This document shows positions 23,451 to 30,606 of a DNA stretch of 32,897 nt, in pieces. Both the position numbers and the translations under genes were made by a program. Within the stretch, counting starts at the first letter, position 1. Every line of letters begins with the position of its first letter. Source of the stretch: Candidatus Aenigmatarchaeota archaeon (GTDB lineage Archaea; Aenigmatarchaeota; Aenigmatarchaeia; CG10238-14). The notes below the pieces were generated by a model, which was not told where the DNA came from, ran no database searches, and worked only from the letters and a program-made list of their open reading frames with translations. The stretch spans positions 1 to 32,897 of the forward strand of contig WJKS01000066.1 of the NCBI GenBank assembly GCA_014728985.1, given 5' to 3'.

Positions 23451-24229
23451 AATATTATAATAAACGTCTCAATTACTGCTCCTATAATTAGGCAAACAAA
23501 AGAGATAATCATCAATCCTGCAGAATCTTTAACAATATATCCGAATTTTCCTGTACCGTCTTTCATTACGGCTGCAGATATTAGACCTCCTGCTATAGCA
23601 CCGATAAAATAGGCAACTATCTCAAAAGTACCATGTGGGATAAATATTAACACTGCGACCGGTATTCCTGTCACTCCACCCAGGCTATTAGCGATTAGTC
23701 CTATAGCTGCCGAGAGTACAGAAGCATTCCACGCCAGGATTAAAACCGCACCTGTACCAAGTAAAAACGAGAAAAGGAACGCAAGCATAAGTACACTTGT
23801 GTTATTTGCGATTATATCAAGGAATTGATTACCAAAAGTGAATTTCCCCTGGATTATGTTAACTTCATTGATCTGATGGTCAAATATGGTCTCAACCACA
23901 TCTCCAGGTAGGATTACGAATGCTACTGACATGGCAAGAAGCATTCCTAGGAACATTGTCCCGTAAGCCATGATAACGTCCCCATGTCTTTTGAAGAAAC
24001 CTTGACCTTCACCTGTTTTTTCGGTTTCTTCCTCTTCATCTGCCATCATAGTGTTCATAAAAGGAACCATTATCAATGAGATTATAACAACTGTGAATAA
24101 CCCGGTGTTTTGCTTAAATACTGTGTAAGAGATGAATATTGAGATAACAGAGATAAGAACACTCAGTAAGAATATCATCATAGGCTGTTTACGGTTTTTC
24201 TGCCCTGACAAGATACTTTCCAATACCAT
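23447..24229 (-). CDS. SpoIIM-like (DUF95) integral membrane protein
   Basis: 260 residues with about six hydrophobic helices and one acidic cytosolic loop (ADEEEETEKTGEG). The family signature region is the FIPHGTFEIVAYFIGA block near residue 200, preceded by the LLGTGAVLILAWNASVL helix. In Bacillus SpoIIM takes part in engulfment; archaeal relatives are widespread and of unknown function, perhaps in membrane remodelling or envelope transport. Its neighbours give no clear hint. Confidence -1.
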   Translation of the reverse strand: MVLESILSGQKNRKQPMMIFLLSVLISVISIFISYTVFKQNTGLFTVVIISLIMVPFMNTMMADEEEETEKTGEGQGFFKRHGDVIMAYGTMFLGMLLAMSVAFVILPGDVVETIFDHQINEVNIIQGKFTFGNQFLDIIANNTSVLMLAFLFSFLLGTGAVLILAWNASVLSAAIGLIANSLGGVTGIPVAVLIFIPHGTFEIVAYFIGAIAGGLISAAVMKDGTGKFGYIVKDSAGLMIISFVCLIIGAVIETFIIIF

Positions 24230-24272
24230 GCTATCAATAACTAATTTGGGATTGAGTTGATATAAGTTTTTG

Positions 24273-24557
24273 TTATTTAACTATGTATTTCTCCTTGACT
24301 GATTCAACTGTTTTGTCAAATGCAGTCTGTAGATCCACTTTGTATCTTATTGCTAATGTTAACAGACAGAGTAGAATATCACCCATTTCTTTTTCCATAT
24401 CAACTTGAGTCTTCTTCCCGTGCTCTATTTTACGAATAGCCTCTCCCAGTTCTCCACATTCCTCCATGAATGAAGCTAATTCCGCAACTTTACTCATTCT
24501 CTTTTCGCTTCTAGACCAAGCGTCTTTTACCCATTCTTGTGCTTCTCTTATTTGCAT
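24273..24557 (-). CDS. MazG-type nucleotide pyrophosphohydrolase
   Basis: 94 residues. The metal-binding acidic signature E-E-x-x-E...E-x-x-D is present as FMEECGELGEAI and KEMGDILLCLLTLA. Single-domain MazG proteins hydrolyse (d)NTPs to monophosphates plus pyrophosphate and are thought to clean the nucleotide pool. The size and the Asp of MGDIL fit an active enzyme. It is upstream of and co-directional with the SpoIIM-like gene, 43 bp apart. Confidence -1.
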   Translation of the reverse strand: MQIREAQEWVKDAWSRSEKRMSKVAELASFMEECGELGEAIRKIEHGKKTQVDMEKEMGDILLCLLTLAIRYKVDLQTAFDKTVESVKEKYIVK

Positions 24558-24604
24558 GGATTATTATTATCTTTATTAAGTTAAAATATTCTGTAATTAG
24601 TGTT

Positions 24605-24750
24605 GCCAGGATAGCAGAATCAGGTAATGCGCTGGATTCGAGTAATATTCGATGAAGAGAACCTGAGGTATCTGATCAGTGATGATACGTCGATGTTCAG
24701 AGAAATCCAGTGTCCTTCGGGACTTGTGGGTTCAAATCCCTCTCCTGGCG
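24605..24750 (+). tRNA. tRNA-Ser(CGA) with intron
   Basis: Class II tRNA. The acceptor arm GCCAGGA/TCCTGGC is perfect and the discriminator is G73, as for archaeal Ser. The anticodon stem CTGGA/TCCAG encloses a loop that after splicing reads TTCGAGA, giving anticodon CGA (24639-24641). The long variable arm is GTCC-TTCG-GGAC, and the T loop is TTCAAAT. The T stem GTGGG/CCCTC has one U-U mismatch. No CCA is encoded. Mature length is 84 nt. Confidence -1.
24643..24704 (+). other. 62-nt tRNA-Ser intron (between positions 37 and 38)
   Basis: Placed at the canonical archaeal site by matching exon ends; the boundary may shift by 1 nt. It contains a GTATC...GATAC hairpin. A bulge-helix-bulge can be drawn only imperfectly (U-G, U-A, C-G and a G-A mismatch in the central helix). 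It also holds TGATGA and CTGA boxes. Removal by the archaeal tRNA endonuclease is expected. Confidence -1.
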
Positions 24751-24912
24751 TTCTGAATTAATGTTTTATACCCGAACTTATTACGTAAATACTCAACACA
24801 TTGGAACCAGCTAAAGTACCAATAAAAATACCCTAAAAAACGAGAATTTAGTAGTCTAAGAGCCTCTAGATAAAGAAAAACGAATTAATAACTAATCAAT
24901 AGTCACATAAGA

Positions 24913-24921
24913 TTTTAAATT
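24913..24921 (+). promoter_or_regulatory. TATA box of the 116-aa membrane protein
   Basis: TTTTAAATT centred 27 nt before the ATG at 24944. I see nothing else of note in the 193-bp gap between the tRNA-Ser and this gene. Confidence -1.
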
Positions 24922-24943
24922 CCGTATCCCCTAAACATTATTT

Positions 24944-25294
24944 ATGGCAAAGAAAAAAACGAACAAATGGGGAAAATGGGCATTCATAGTAGGAGTAATA
25001 CTGGCATTACTTGCAGGATTGTTCCCAGGAGCTCTGGACGTAGGTTCAGTAGCGTTGATACTAGTGGTACTTGGGTTAGTGGTAGGATTGTTGAATATCC
25101 AGGAAAAAGAAGCAGTCAATTTCCTTGTAGCGACAATAGCTTTGATGGCCGTAGGTTCGGCGGGAGTGGAAGTGATAGGATTATTTGGCCTAGGTTCCTA
25201 TTTGGAGCAGGTAGTCACTAATATTGCACTCTTTGTTGCTCCGGCAGCAGCAGTTGTATCCCTGAAATTAGTCTATGATTTAGCCAAGGATTAA
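24944..25294 (+). CDS. Small membrane protein with Lys-rich N-terminus
   Basis: 116 residues. A basic start (AKKKTNKWGKW) precedes three or four hydrophobic segments (about 11-28, 34-50, 56-80 and 88-110), rich in Gly/Ala/Val. Not recognised. Such proteins are common in small archaeal genomes without assigned roles. It has its own TATA box and a T-rich terminator, so it is a monocistronic unit between two tRNA genes. Confidence -1.
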   Translation: MAKKKTNKWGKWAFIVGVILALLAGLFPGALDVGSVALILVVLGLVVGLLNIQEKEAVNFLVATIALMAVGSAGVEVIGLFGLGSYLEQVVTNIALFVAPAAAVVSLKLVYDLAKD

Positions 25295-25300
25295 GAATAG

Positions 25301-25326
25301 TGTTTTCTTTTTTCTTTTTATTTTTG
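25301..25326 (+). terminator. T-rich archaeal terminator
   Basis: TGTTTTCTTTTTTCTTTTTA and further Ts follow the membrane-protein stop within 10 nt. Runs of T without a hairpin are the usual archaeal intrinsic terminator. Confidence -1.
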
Positions 25327-25353
25327 TAAATTGTTAGTGTTAACTAGTTATGT

Positions 25354-25427
25354 GCGACTATGATCCAGTCTGGTTAAGATCCGAGCTTCCCAAGCTCGTT
25401 ACGCGGGTTCAAATCCCGCTGGTCGCA
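25354..25427 (+). tRNA. tRNA-Gly(CCC)
   Basis: Complete cloverleaf: acceptor GCGACTA/TGGTCGC (one G-U), anticodon arm CGAGC-TTCCCAA-GCTCG giving CCC, T arm GCGGG-TTCAAAT-CCCGC, discriminator A. No intron and no encoded CCA. 74 nt. Confidence -1.
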
Positions 25428-25443
25428 TTAGTTCTAATTTTAA

Positions 25444-25455
25444 TTTAAATATAAA
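25444..25455 (+). promoter_or_regulatory. TATA box of the herA-like gene
   Basis: TTTAAATATAAA lies about 30 nt before the ATG at 25480, immediately downstream of tRNA-Gly. Confidence -1.
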
Positions 25456-25479
25456 CCTCCAAAAAACTATACTGATATC

Positions 25480-27567
25480 ATGCTTGTGGGTAGGATAGTA
25501 GGTAAAACCTCGCCTGAATCTTTCCGATTTGAGGTATCAGATATAATAAGGAAGATGGACTTTATCGCAGTCAGAGATCCTGAAAGACATATGGTCTTGG
25601 GTAGAATAGATGACATCTTCCAGAAAGAGGATAGAGCAATAGCCGAAGTTACAGTAATCGGTTACAAAGACAACCGAGGACTAGTCCAAAGACCGAGAAT
25701 GCCGTTCAAGCCCGGAAGCATGGTTTACAGTGCTGACGATGCTCTGATAAAAAGGGTTCTCAACCTTAAACAGTCCGGATTCTACATAGGACTCCTGAAA
25801 AATTCTGAGAGTTTAAAGGTCCACATGAGCCCGAAAAAACTTATTACAAAACACCTTGCTGTTCTGTCAAAGACCGGTATGGGTAAGTCATATTTTATAG
25901 GTGTGATGCTTGAAGAATTTCTGGAAAATAATATACCTGCTGTTGTTATTGACCCGCACGGGGAATATTCATCCTTAGTAGAACCTAACAAGAAGAGAGA
26001 AGAAATAAAGTACATGGAAAGATATGGAGTAAAACCAAAGGGTTATAAGAAAGATTTACAGATTTTTTCACTTGAAAAGAATCTTTCCCAAGGAATGAAG
26101 AAGCTCAAGCTAAATGGTAATCTAACACCAAAAGAAATCTTTGAGATGCTACCTTTTAGGTTAACTTCAAGTCAGTTGAACATAATTTACTCAATAGTTA
26201 GGGAGACCGAGGACCAGAAAAGATTCACAATCGAAGAGCTCAAAAAAGAGATACTCAAATCCAAAAGCAGGGCAAAGTGGAACGTGTTAACCGTTCTTGA
26301 TTACTTGACAGGGACCAAGATATTTGACAAGTCCAAATATGTTAAGCCAGAGGACTTGGTAAAACCGGGAAAATTAACAATAATTAATCTCAAAGGTATA
26401 GAACCAGATGTCCAGCAGCTACTAGTCTACAAAATTACCAAAGATCTGTTCAGTTCCAGAAAAAAGAAAAAGATACCCGCGTTCCTTTTGGTTGTTGAGG
26501 AAGCACATAATTTCTGTCCGGAAAGAGGTTTTGGTGGCCAAGCAGTTTCTTCAGGTATTCTAAGAACCATAGCATCGGAAGGTAGAAAATTTGGGATGGG
26601 CCTGGCCGTAATTTCACAAAGAGCGGCAAGGGTTGAAAAGAGTGTACTGTCCCAATGTAATACCCAGGTTTTCCTCAGAGTTACAAACCCAAACGATATC
26701 AAAACAATCATGGATTCTGTAGAAGGTGCTACAAAAGGTATAGAAAGTGAGATAAAGTCGTTGCCAGTCGGTACAGGTCTAGTTGTTGGTGTTATAGAAC
26801 AGCCTTTATTGGTTGATATAAGAATCAGGAGGACCAATCATGCGGGCGCAGCCATTCTCACTGACAAGAAAAAGGAAAAAGAACCTGATAAGTTATTCTA
26901 TTTCCCTAAGTTCCTTGAGTTAGATGTTAAAAAGAGTATTAAGAAAAAACTGGAGCAATTCAAACTCATTTATTATCCTATGTGGAGATTAAGCTGTAAG
27001 TTCAGTACGAAGGAAGGGGAGAAGATTGATGACATATTTCTTGATGGGATAACTGGGGAATTGGTTTATTTTCAGGATAACATGCTTAAGAGAACTTCTG
27101 GTATGCCTGAAGTTGTGGGACTGAGTAGGAAAGAAAAGGCCGTGTTACTTTATCTCACCAGTTATGGTATCTCCACTATGGGTGAAATTTCAAAAAAACT
27201 TAAGATAAATGAGAACCGATTGAGTAAGATAATTGAATCCCTCGGAAAAAAAGATCTGATTATGGAAAGAGGCAATGAATACCAAAGTTTACTTAAGATT
27301 AATTTTGAGGATATAGTTAAGAACCCTTTGGAAGACGATACTGTTGATTACAAGCACACCGGACAATTGGTTGATTTTAAGGTAAGTGAGAAGGATACTA
27401 ACAAGGTTTTGGACATATTTAATCCTGATATGGTTGACAGGAAGAAGCTCTACTATCCGTTTTGGTTGATTTTCTATGATGATGGTCGGGTGGATGTGGT
27501 TGATGCTTTGACAGGAGAAAGGGATGATTATCTTTCTGAAGGAAGTTTTGAAGAACTGGCTATTTGA
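25480..27567 (+). CDS. herA: HerA-type hexameric ATPase/DNA translocase with extended C-terminus
   Basis: 695 residues. An N-terminal beta-barrel (HAS-like, about 1-100) precedes the RecA-like core: Walker A SKTGMGKS (130-137), IDPHGEYSS (158-165) and Walker B FLLVVEEAHNF (335-345). VISQRAARVEKSVLSQCNTQVFLR includes the sensor and arginine-finger region. HerA with NurA resects DNA ends in archaea; no nurA is next to this gene. After about residue 460 an unusual C-terminus follows: a YYPMWRLSCKF...DGITGEL unit, a winged helix (KEKAVLLYLTSYGISTMGEISKKL), and a second YYPFWLIFYDDG...DALTGE unit, so about 230 residues beyond a minimal HerA. It could instead be a HerA-like protein of another pathway. 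Stop is TGA. Confidence -1.
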   Translation: MLVGRIVGKTSPESFRFEVSDIIRKMDFIAVRDPERHMVLGRIDDIFQKEDRAIAEVTVIGYKDNRGLVQRPRMPFKPGSMVYSADDALIKRVLNLKQSGFYIGLLKNSESLKVHMSPKKLITKHLAVLSKTGMGKSYFIGVMLEEFLENNIPAVVIDPHGEYSSLVEPNKKREEIKYMERYGVKPKGYKKDLQIFSLEKNLSQGMKKLKLNGNLTPKEIFEMLPFRLTSSQLNIIYSIVRETEDQKRFTIEELKKEILKSKSRAKWNVLTVLDYLTGTKIFDKSKYVKPEDLVKPGKLTIINLKGIEPDVQQLLVYKITKDLFSSRKKKKIPAFLLVVEEAHNFCPERGFGGQAVSSGILRTIASEGRKFGMGLAVISQRAARVEKSVLSQCNTQVFLRVTNPNDIKTIMDSVEGATKGIESEIKSLPVGTGLVVGVIEQPLLVDIRIRRTNHAGAAILTDKKKEKEPDKLFYFPKFLELDVKKSIKKKLEQFKLIYYPMWRLSCKFSTKEGEKIDDIFLDGITGELVYFQDNMLKRTSGMPEVVGLSRKEKAVLLYLTSYGISTMGEISKKLKINENRLSKIIESLGKKDLIMERGNEYQSLLKINFEDIVKNPLEDDTVDYKHTGQLVDFKVSEKDTNKVLDIFNPDMVDRKKLYYPFWLIFYDDGRVDVVDALTGERDDYLSEGSFEELAI

Positions 27568-27891
27568 TTAAAGTTCCATACCTTCTTTCAATGCTTGACT
27601 AACTATTGTAACTTTATTTTTCATTTCTTCAAATTCTTTTAGGGTATAACAGATAAAGTCCACGGGAAAGTCCTTCCCTTGTTCTACATGTCATTCCCAA
27701 GACATTTTTGACATAAACTCACTTCTTTTCCATATTTTATCAGAAATTACTAGCAGGTCTATATCACTCCATTTATGAGATTTACCAGTTTCAAATGATC
27801 CGAATAGAATAATCTTACTTATACCATATTTCCTAGCAATTTTCTTTTTAAAATCTCTCGCTAATTCTAGAGCTTCAGTTTCCTCCCCCAT
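27568..27891 (-). pseudogene. Broken MNT nucleotidyltransferase (in-frame TGA)
   Basis: Residues 1-66 carry the nucleotidyltransferase signature (FGSFETGKSHKWSDIDLLV), then TGA at 27691-27693. In the same frame the reading continues for 40 codons as HVEQGKDFPVDFICYTLKEFE...ALKEGMEL to TAA at 27568. That is exactly the expected C-terminal part, including the third catalytic Asp in PVDFICY. One TGG-to-TGA type change would explain it. TGA is used as a normal stop elsewhere in the window (herA, thyA, folA), so recoding is unlikely. It was the antitoxin half of an old HEPN-MNT pair and converges on herA with no gap. Confidence -1.
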
Positions 27892-28085
27892 TCATTCACC
27901 TTCCTTCCCTTTTTGATTGTATCTTCTGTAGTTTTCTTATCAATCTCTTCTTCCATATCAGGGTATCTTGAAATTGTATAAAAGGATTAACATCTTTACA
28001 AAATCTCAAGATTTTCCTCGGGACCTTGACTTTTTTAGCAAGAGTTAGTAAGTCATGTAGTTTGTCAAAATTATTTGGTTTCTCA
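27867..28085 (-). pseudogene. Truncated, frameshifted HEPN-domain gene
   Basis: On the minus strand one frame reads KLHDLLTLAKKVKVPRKIL and RFCKDVNPF. A one-nucleotide shift in a T run (four Ts near 27985-27990) then gives ISRYPDMEEEIDKK...VNEWG, ending at TAG 27867. HDL...RYPD...W is the standard second half of HEPN (DUF/COG1895-type) domains. The first half is absent: similarity stops near 28085, where the opposite-strand fragment begins. It overlaps the start of the broken nucleotidyltransferase, the usual coupling of such pairs. Confidence -1.
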
Positions 28086-28219
28086 TAATTTACGGAAGTG
28101 AAAAGATTTTTCTGGCAGTCTCGGGAAATAAGGAATTTAAGGAAAAAGTAGGAGAGGAGCTAGGAAAGTATTGCCATGATATAAAACCTGAAGAATCCTT
28201 ATATTTTTTGAGTAACTAA
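28061..28219 (+). pseudogene. 3' fragment of an unrecognised gene
   Basis: Open frame of 52 codons without ATG, GTG or TTG start, reading LIIYGSEKIFLAV, GNKEFKEKVGEELGKYC and ending ESLYFLSN-TAA. The composition looks coding (alternating charged and hydrophobic), and the frame abuts the truncated HEPN fragment head-to-head near 28085. It is probably the surviving C-terminus of a gene cut by the same rearrangement. The family is not recognised and the call is tentative. tRNA-Glu follows 38 bp later. Confidence -1.
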
Positions 28220-28257
28220 TAAATCTTCAAATAGATTACTCTACAAGAATTAGTTAT

Positions 28258-28332
28258 GCTCCCGTAGTCTAGCCCGGTCAAGGATATGGGCCTCTCGAGC
28301 CTAAGACGCGGGTTCAAATCCCGCCGGGAGCA
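28258..28332 (+). tRNA. tRNA-Glu(CTC)
   Basis: Acceptor GCTCCCG/CGGGAGC is perfect; D arm with GG in the loop. The anticodon arm TGGGC-CTCTCGA-GCCTA gives CTC, the T arm is GCGGG-TTCAAAT-CCCGC and the discriminator is A. No intron and no encoded CCA. 75 nt. It lies at the edge of the rearranged toxin-antitoxin area. Confidence -1.
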
Positions 28333-28380
28333 CTTATCTTAATTAATTGAATCTTGATGAGATTTTTGATGAATTAAACG

Positions 28381-28389
28381 AATTTAAGT
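28381..28389 (+). promoter_or_regulatory. TATA box of the 114-aa gene
   Basis: AATTTAAGT centred about 26 nt before the ATG at 28411. Confidence -1.
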
Positions 28390-28410
28390 TTTATTGTCTC
28401 TTAATAAAAC

Positions 28411-28755
28411 ATGAAAGTCAGAATACCGGTCTTTTATTCAAAGGATGAGGTAATAGGTTTTGAAAATCCATATGGTACGAGAATACTCGCACCTGAACCT
28501 TTATATAGAGCCTATGGTGGTTTTGCCCGAGGAATAGTAGACGGAGTAACTCAAGAGGCACTTGAGCATGGATTTGATGCGCCCGATGAATTAGCACCAG
28601 AAATGGAAAGATATATTCTTATAGAAGCATGGGACAGGTTAGATAGGTTTGCACTTTTAACTGATGTGGTAGCCGTAAAAGGAGGAGTAACAGTTTTGAA
28701 TTATCCCGGAATAACCGCTCAAAGACTTATTGATAAGACTTTAGGTAGAATATGA
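28411..28755 (+). CDS. Hypothetical protein, 114 aa
   Basis: Not recognised. Soluble and slightly acidic, with a beta-rich start (MKVRIPVFYSKDEVIGF) and a helical middle (GGFARGIVDGVTQEALEHGFDAPDEL). The end (VAVKGGVTVLNYPGITAQRLIDKTLGRI) may form a small alpha/beta domain. It has its own TATA box. The stop abuts the convergent ThiI-like gene with no gap. No catalytic motif is obvious. Confidence -1.
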   Translation: MKVRIPVFYSKDEVIGFENPYGTRILAPEPLYRAYGGFARGIVDGVTQEALEHGFDAPDELAPEMERYILIEAWDRLDRFALLTDVVAVKGGVTVLNYPGITAQRLIDKTLGRI

Positions 28756-29370
28756 TTAATCTAGCCTTTCTAGTACCTTTTTAATACCAATCTTCTTTTC
28801 CTCTTCCAGAATAACACTTAACTTAGCCTTAGTACTAGGTTTATCGGGAACAATAGAACAACAGCCAGCATGAACAATCCCTTGGCCGAAAGTCCCTATC
28901 TCCCTTCCTATTTCCATGATTTCTTCCTTGTCCATCCCAAGCAAGGGTCTGATTATTGGAACTTTTACACTTTGGGAAATTACCACAATATTCTGAAGGG
29001 TCTGTGAGGCTTTTGATCCCAAGAATTCCCCGGTAACTATAGCATCTGAACCGAATTTCTCGCACAATTTCTCTGCAATTCTGAACATCATTCTCCGACA
29101 AAGAACACAAGTATATCTTCTTTCGCATTTCTTGGATATTTCTAACAAGTTCTTACCATTAGGAACAGCAATAAGTTCACCAATATCCACATGTTCCCTT
29201 AGTCTTTCAATAGAATCTCTAACCCTTTTTATATTCTTCTCAGCTGTAAAAGGACTGTTGTCAAAATAAATAGGAATTACTTTATACCCAAGTCTACCCA
29301 CCATATAAGCTGCTACAGGACTGTCTATCCCGCCAGATATCAGTGATATTACAGACTTCATAATAAACAA
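28756..29370 (-). CDS. ThiI-like PP-loop protein (no THUMP domain)
   Basis: 204 residues. The ATP-pyrophosphatase PP-loop SGGIDSPVAAY near the N-terminus is followed by VIPIYFDN, a Cys pair in RRYTCVLCRRMM, IVTGEFLGSKASQTLQNI and an IIRPLLGMDKEEIMEI block, all as in the catalytic domain of ThiI. ThiI makes 4-thiouridine at tRNA position 8. Full ThiI has an N-terminal NFLD-THUMP unit that holds the tRNA; here only the catalytic domain exists, so a partner protein may supply tRNA binding. Starts at 29370 or 29361 (MFIMKS) are possible. It is the last gene of the minus-strand housekeeping series. Confidence -1.
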   Translation of the reverse strand: MFIMKSVISLISGGIDSPVAAYMVGRLGYKVIPIYFDNSPFTAEKNIKRVRDSIERLREHVDIGELIAVPNGKNLLEISKKCERRYTCVLCRRMMFRIAEKLCEKFGSDAIVTGEFLGSKASQTLQNIVVISQSVKVPIIRPLLGMDKEEIMEIGREIGTFGQGIVHAGCCSIVPDKPSTKAKLSVILEEEKKIGIKKVLERLD

Positions 29371-29394
29371 TAGTCAAGAAAAGTTAAAAATCAA

Positions 29395-29757
29395 TTATTG
29401 TGCCTTAACTTCTTCAGGAGATTGCCTGTACACTCTTGCAAATTGTGGACATATGACCAGGAAATTATCATCTACTCCTACAATATCTCCGCCCATTGCA
29501 ATTGAACCCTTTCTGAGCTTTTGAACGGCTCTCTTAAGTTCACCCAAATTCTTCTCTCTTAAGGCTTTAATTTTCAGAAAAACAATATTTCCCTCCCTAA
29601 CAAGTCTTTGAACAGCTTCAACATCTCTGTAATCTTCAAGGTCTTCAATTCTAACCCTTACTCTCTGTTTGTTGTCAGTTGAACTATGATCCAACTCAAT
29701 AAACTGTTCTTCTAAGTTTCTCTCTTCGTCTTCCTTCTTGAATAACCCTAAAACCAA
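29395..29757 (-). CDS. sepF: Archaeal SepF, membrane anchor of FtsZ
   Basis: 120 residues. An N-terminal hydrophobic/basic start (MVLGLFKKEDEE) is suited to insert in the membrane as an amphipathic anchor. A linker follows, then the SepF core: RVRIEDLEDYRDVEAVQRLVREGNIVFLKI ... SIAMGGDIVGVDDNFLVICPQFARVYR. In archaea with FtsZ, SepF tethers the Z-ring to the membrane. No ftsZ is in this window, but the presence of sepF implies FtsZ-based division. It sits in the operon with UPF0147 and prefoldin. Confidence -1.
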   Translation of the reverse strand: MVLGLFKKEDEERNLEEQFIELDHSSTDNKQRVRVRIEDLEDYRDVEAVQRLVREGNIVFLKIKALREKNLGELKRAVQKLRKGSIAMGGDIVGVDDNFLVICPQFARVYRQSPEEVKAQ

Positions 29758-29809
29758 TCATCTCACCTCTTAATCCTTACTTTTGATTTAACAAATTAAA
29801 TTTAAATAA

Positions 29810-30064
29810 CTATGACTCCTCATGAATACTCTCTAACATGCTAACAACGTTCCAAATCTGTGTTCTAGTGTACATTGGTATGTTAGGATCATTTGTTATC
29901 TCGTCAAGGTTTGATATGACTGAGTTCAATCTTACATCCATCTCTTTAGAGTCATCTTCCAGACTGGTTTTTGCCTCCTCAATCACTGATCTGACGTTTC
30001 TCGGGACTGTTCTGTCGTCTGCAATTTCTCCTAACAGGTTTATTATTGTTTCTAATTTTGACAT
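29810..30064 (-). CDS. UPF0147 family protein
   Basis: 84 residues, all-helical. It matches the archaeal UPF0147 pattern: a DDRTVPRNVRSVIEEAK repeat unit followed by a second similar unit, DPNIPMYTRTQIWNVVSML. Function is unknown; it is conserved in archaea and commonly near translation and prefoldin genes, as here (18 bp after pfdB). Confidence -1.
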   Translation of the reverse strand: MSKLETIINLLGEIADDRTVPRNVRSVIEEAKTSLEDDSKEMDVRLNSVISNLDEITNDPNIPMYTRTQIWNVVSMLESIHEES

Positions 30065-30082
30065 AAAAGCCCCTCATAATCA

Positions 30083-30412
30083 TCATTTCATCATTTTTTT
30101 AACGTTTTCTTCTATTTCTTTCAGGTTTTTGGTTACCCTATCCTCTGCTTTTTTAAGGGTTTTTAACCTCAGATCAATATCATCATTTTTCTCTTTTAAT
30201 TCGGTTTTCAGGTCCTTTGAGTCCTTTTTAATCATTATAGGACCTGAGATTTTATAAACCTTTTTGGATTTTCCTGCTTCCAGTTCTTCTAAAGCATTTT
30301 CCAATTCCAATTTCTGTAGTCTCAATTGCTCTTTCTGTAGCATGATTGTCTGATATTGTTGCTGATACATCTGAAACTGTCCTAGTATGTTAGAACTATC
30401 TAAATCAACCAT
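30083..30412 (-). CDS. pfdB: Prefoldin subunit beta
   Basis: 109 residues. Two long coiled-coil helices (FQMYQQQYQTIMLQKEQLRLQKLELENALEELE and a C-terminal charged helix) are joined by a short beta-hairpin region with VYKISGPIMIKKD. This is the beta-type prefoldin layout; alpha2-beta4 prefoldin holds unfolded proteins for the thermosome. A GAGGAG Shine-Dalgarno lies just upstream. The 62-bp gap to rpoP contains no pcc1, which often sits here in other archaea. Confidence -1.
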   Translation of the reverse strand: MVDLDSSNILGQFQMYQQQYQTIMLQKEQLRLQKLELENALEELEAGKSKKVYKISGPIMIKKDSKDLKTELKEKNDDIDLRLKTLKKAEDRVTKNLKEIEENVKKMMK

Positions 30413-30474
30413 AATTAATCTCCTCTAATATTCAGGTATTTACAATGTTAAATAAGTTTGGTCTAGTATCTTAA

Positions 30475-30606
30475 TTACCTAGCCTGAACCTTCTTAATGG
30501 TCTTAGGTCTTTTCTTAGAAAAAATTCTGTACCCACAGAAAGGGCATCTAACTCTATCAATTACCTTTTCAACCTCTTTACCACATTTTAAGCATTTGAA
30601 TACCAT
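30475..30606 (-). CDS. rpoP: RNA polymerase subunit P (Rpb12-like)
   Basis: 43 residues, too short for the ORF track. It reads [15 protein letters not shown]...RCPFCGYRIFSKKRP, with the two Cys pairs of the RpoP zinc ribbon and the normal length of this smallest core subunit, which helps open-complex formation and assembly. Its start overlaps the rpl37ae stop by one base (TAATG), a typical translational coupling. Confidence -1.
   Translation of the reverse strand: MVFKCLKCGKEVEKVIDRVRCPFCGYRIFSKKRPKTIKKVQAR

Noticed and set aside
27691-27693. In-frame TGA as selenocysteine or reassigned codon
   Set aside because: TGA ends several intact genes here, the position is not a Cys/Sec site, no SECIS-like hairpin was noticed, and the neighbouring HEPN gene is also broken; a plain pseudogene is simpler.
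30413-30474. Possible pcc1 or other small gene between rpoP and pfdB
   Set aside because: Only 62 bp with stops in all frames; it holds the pfdB Shine-Dalgarno and nothing else visible.
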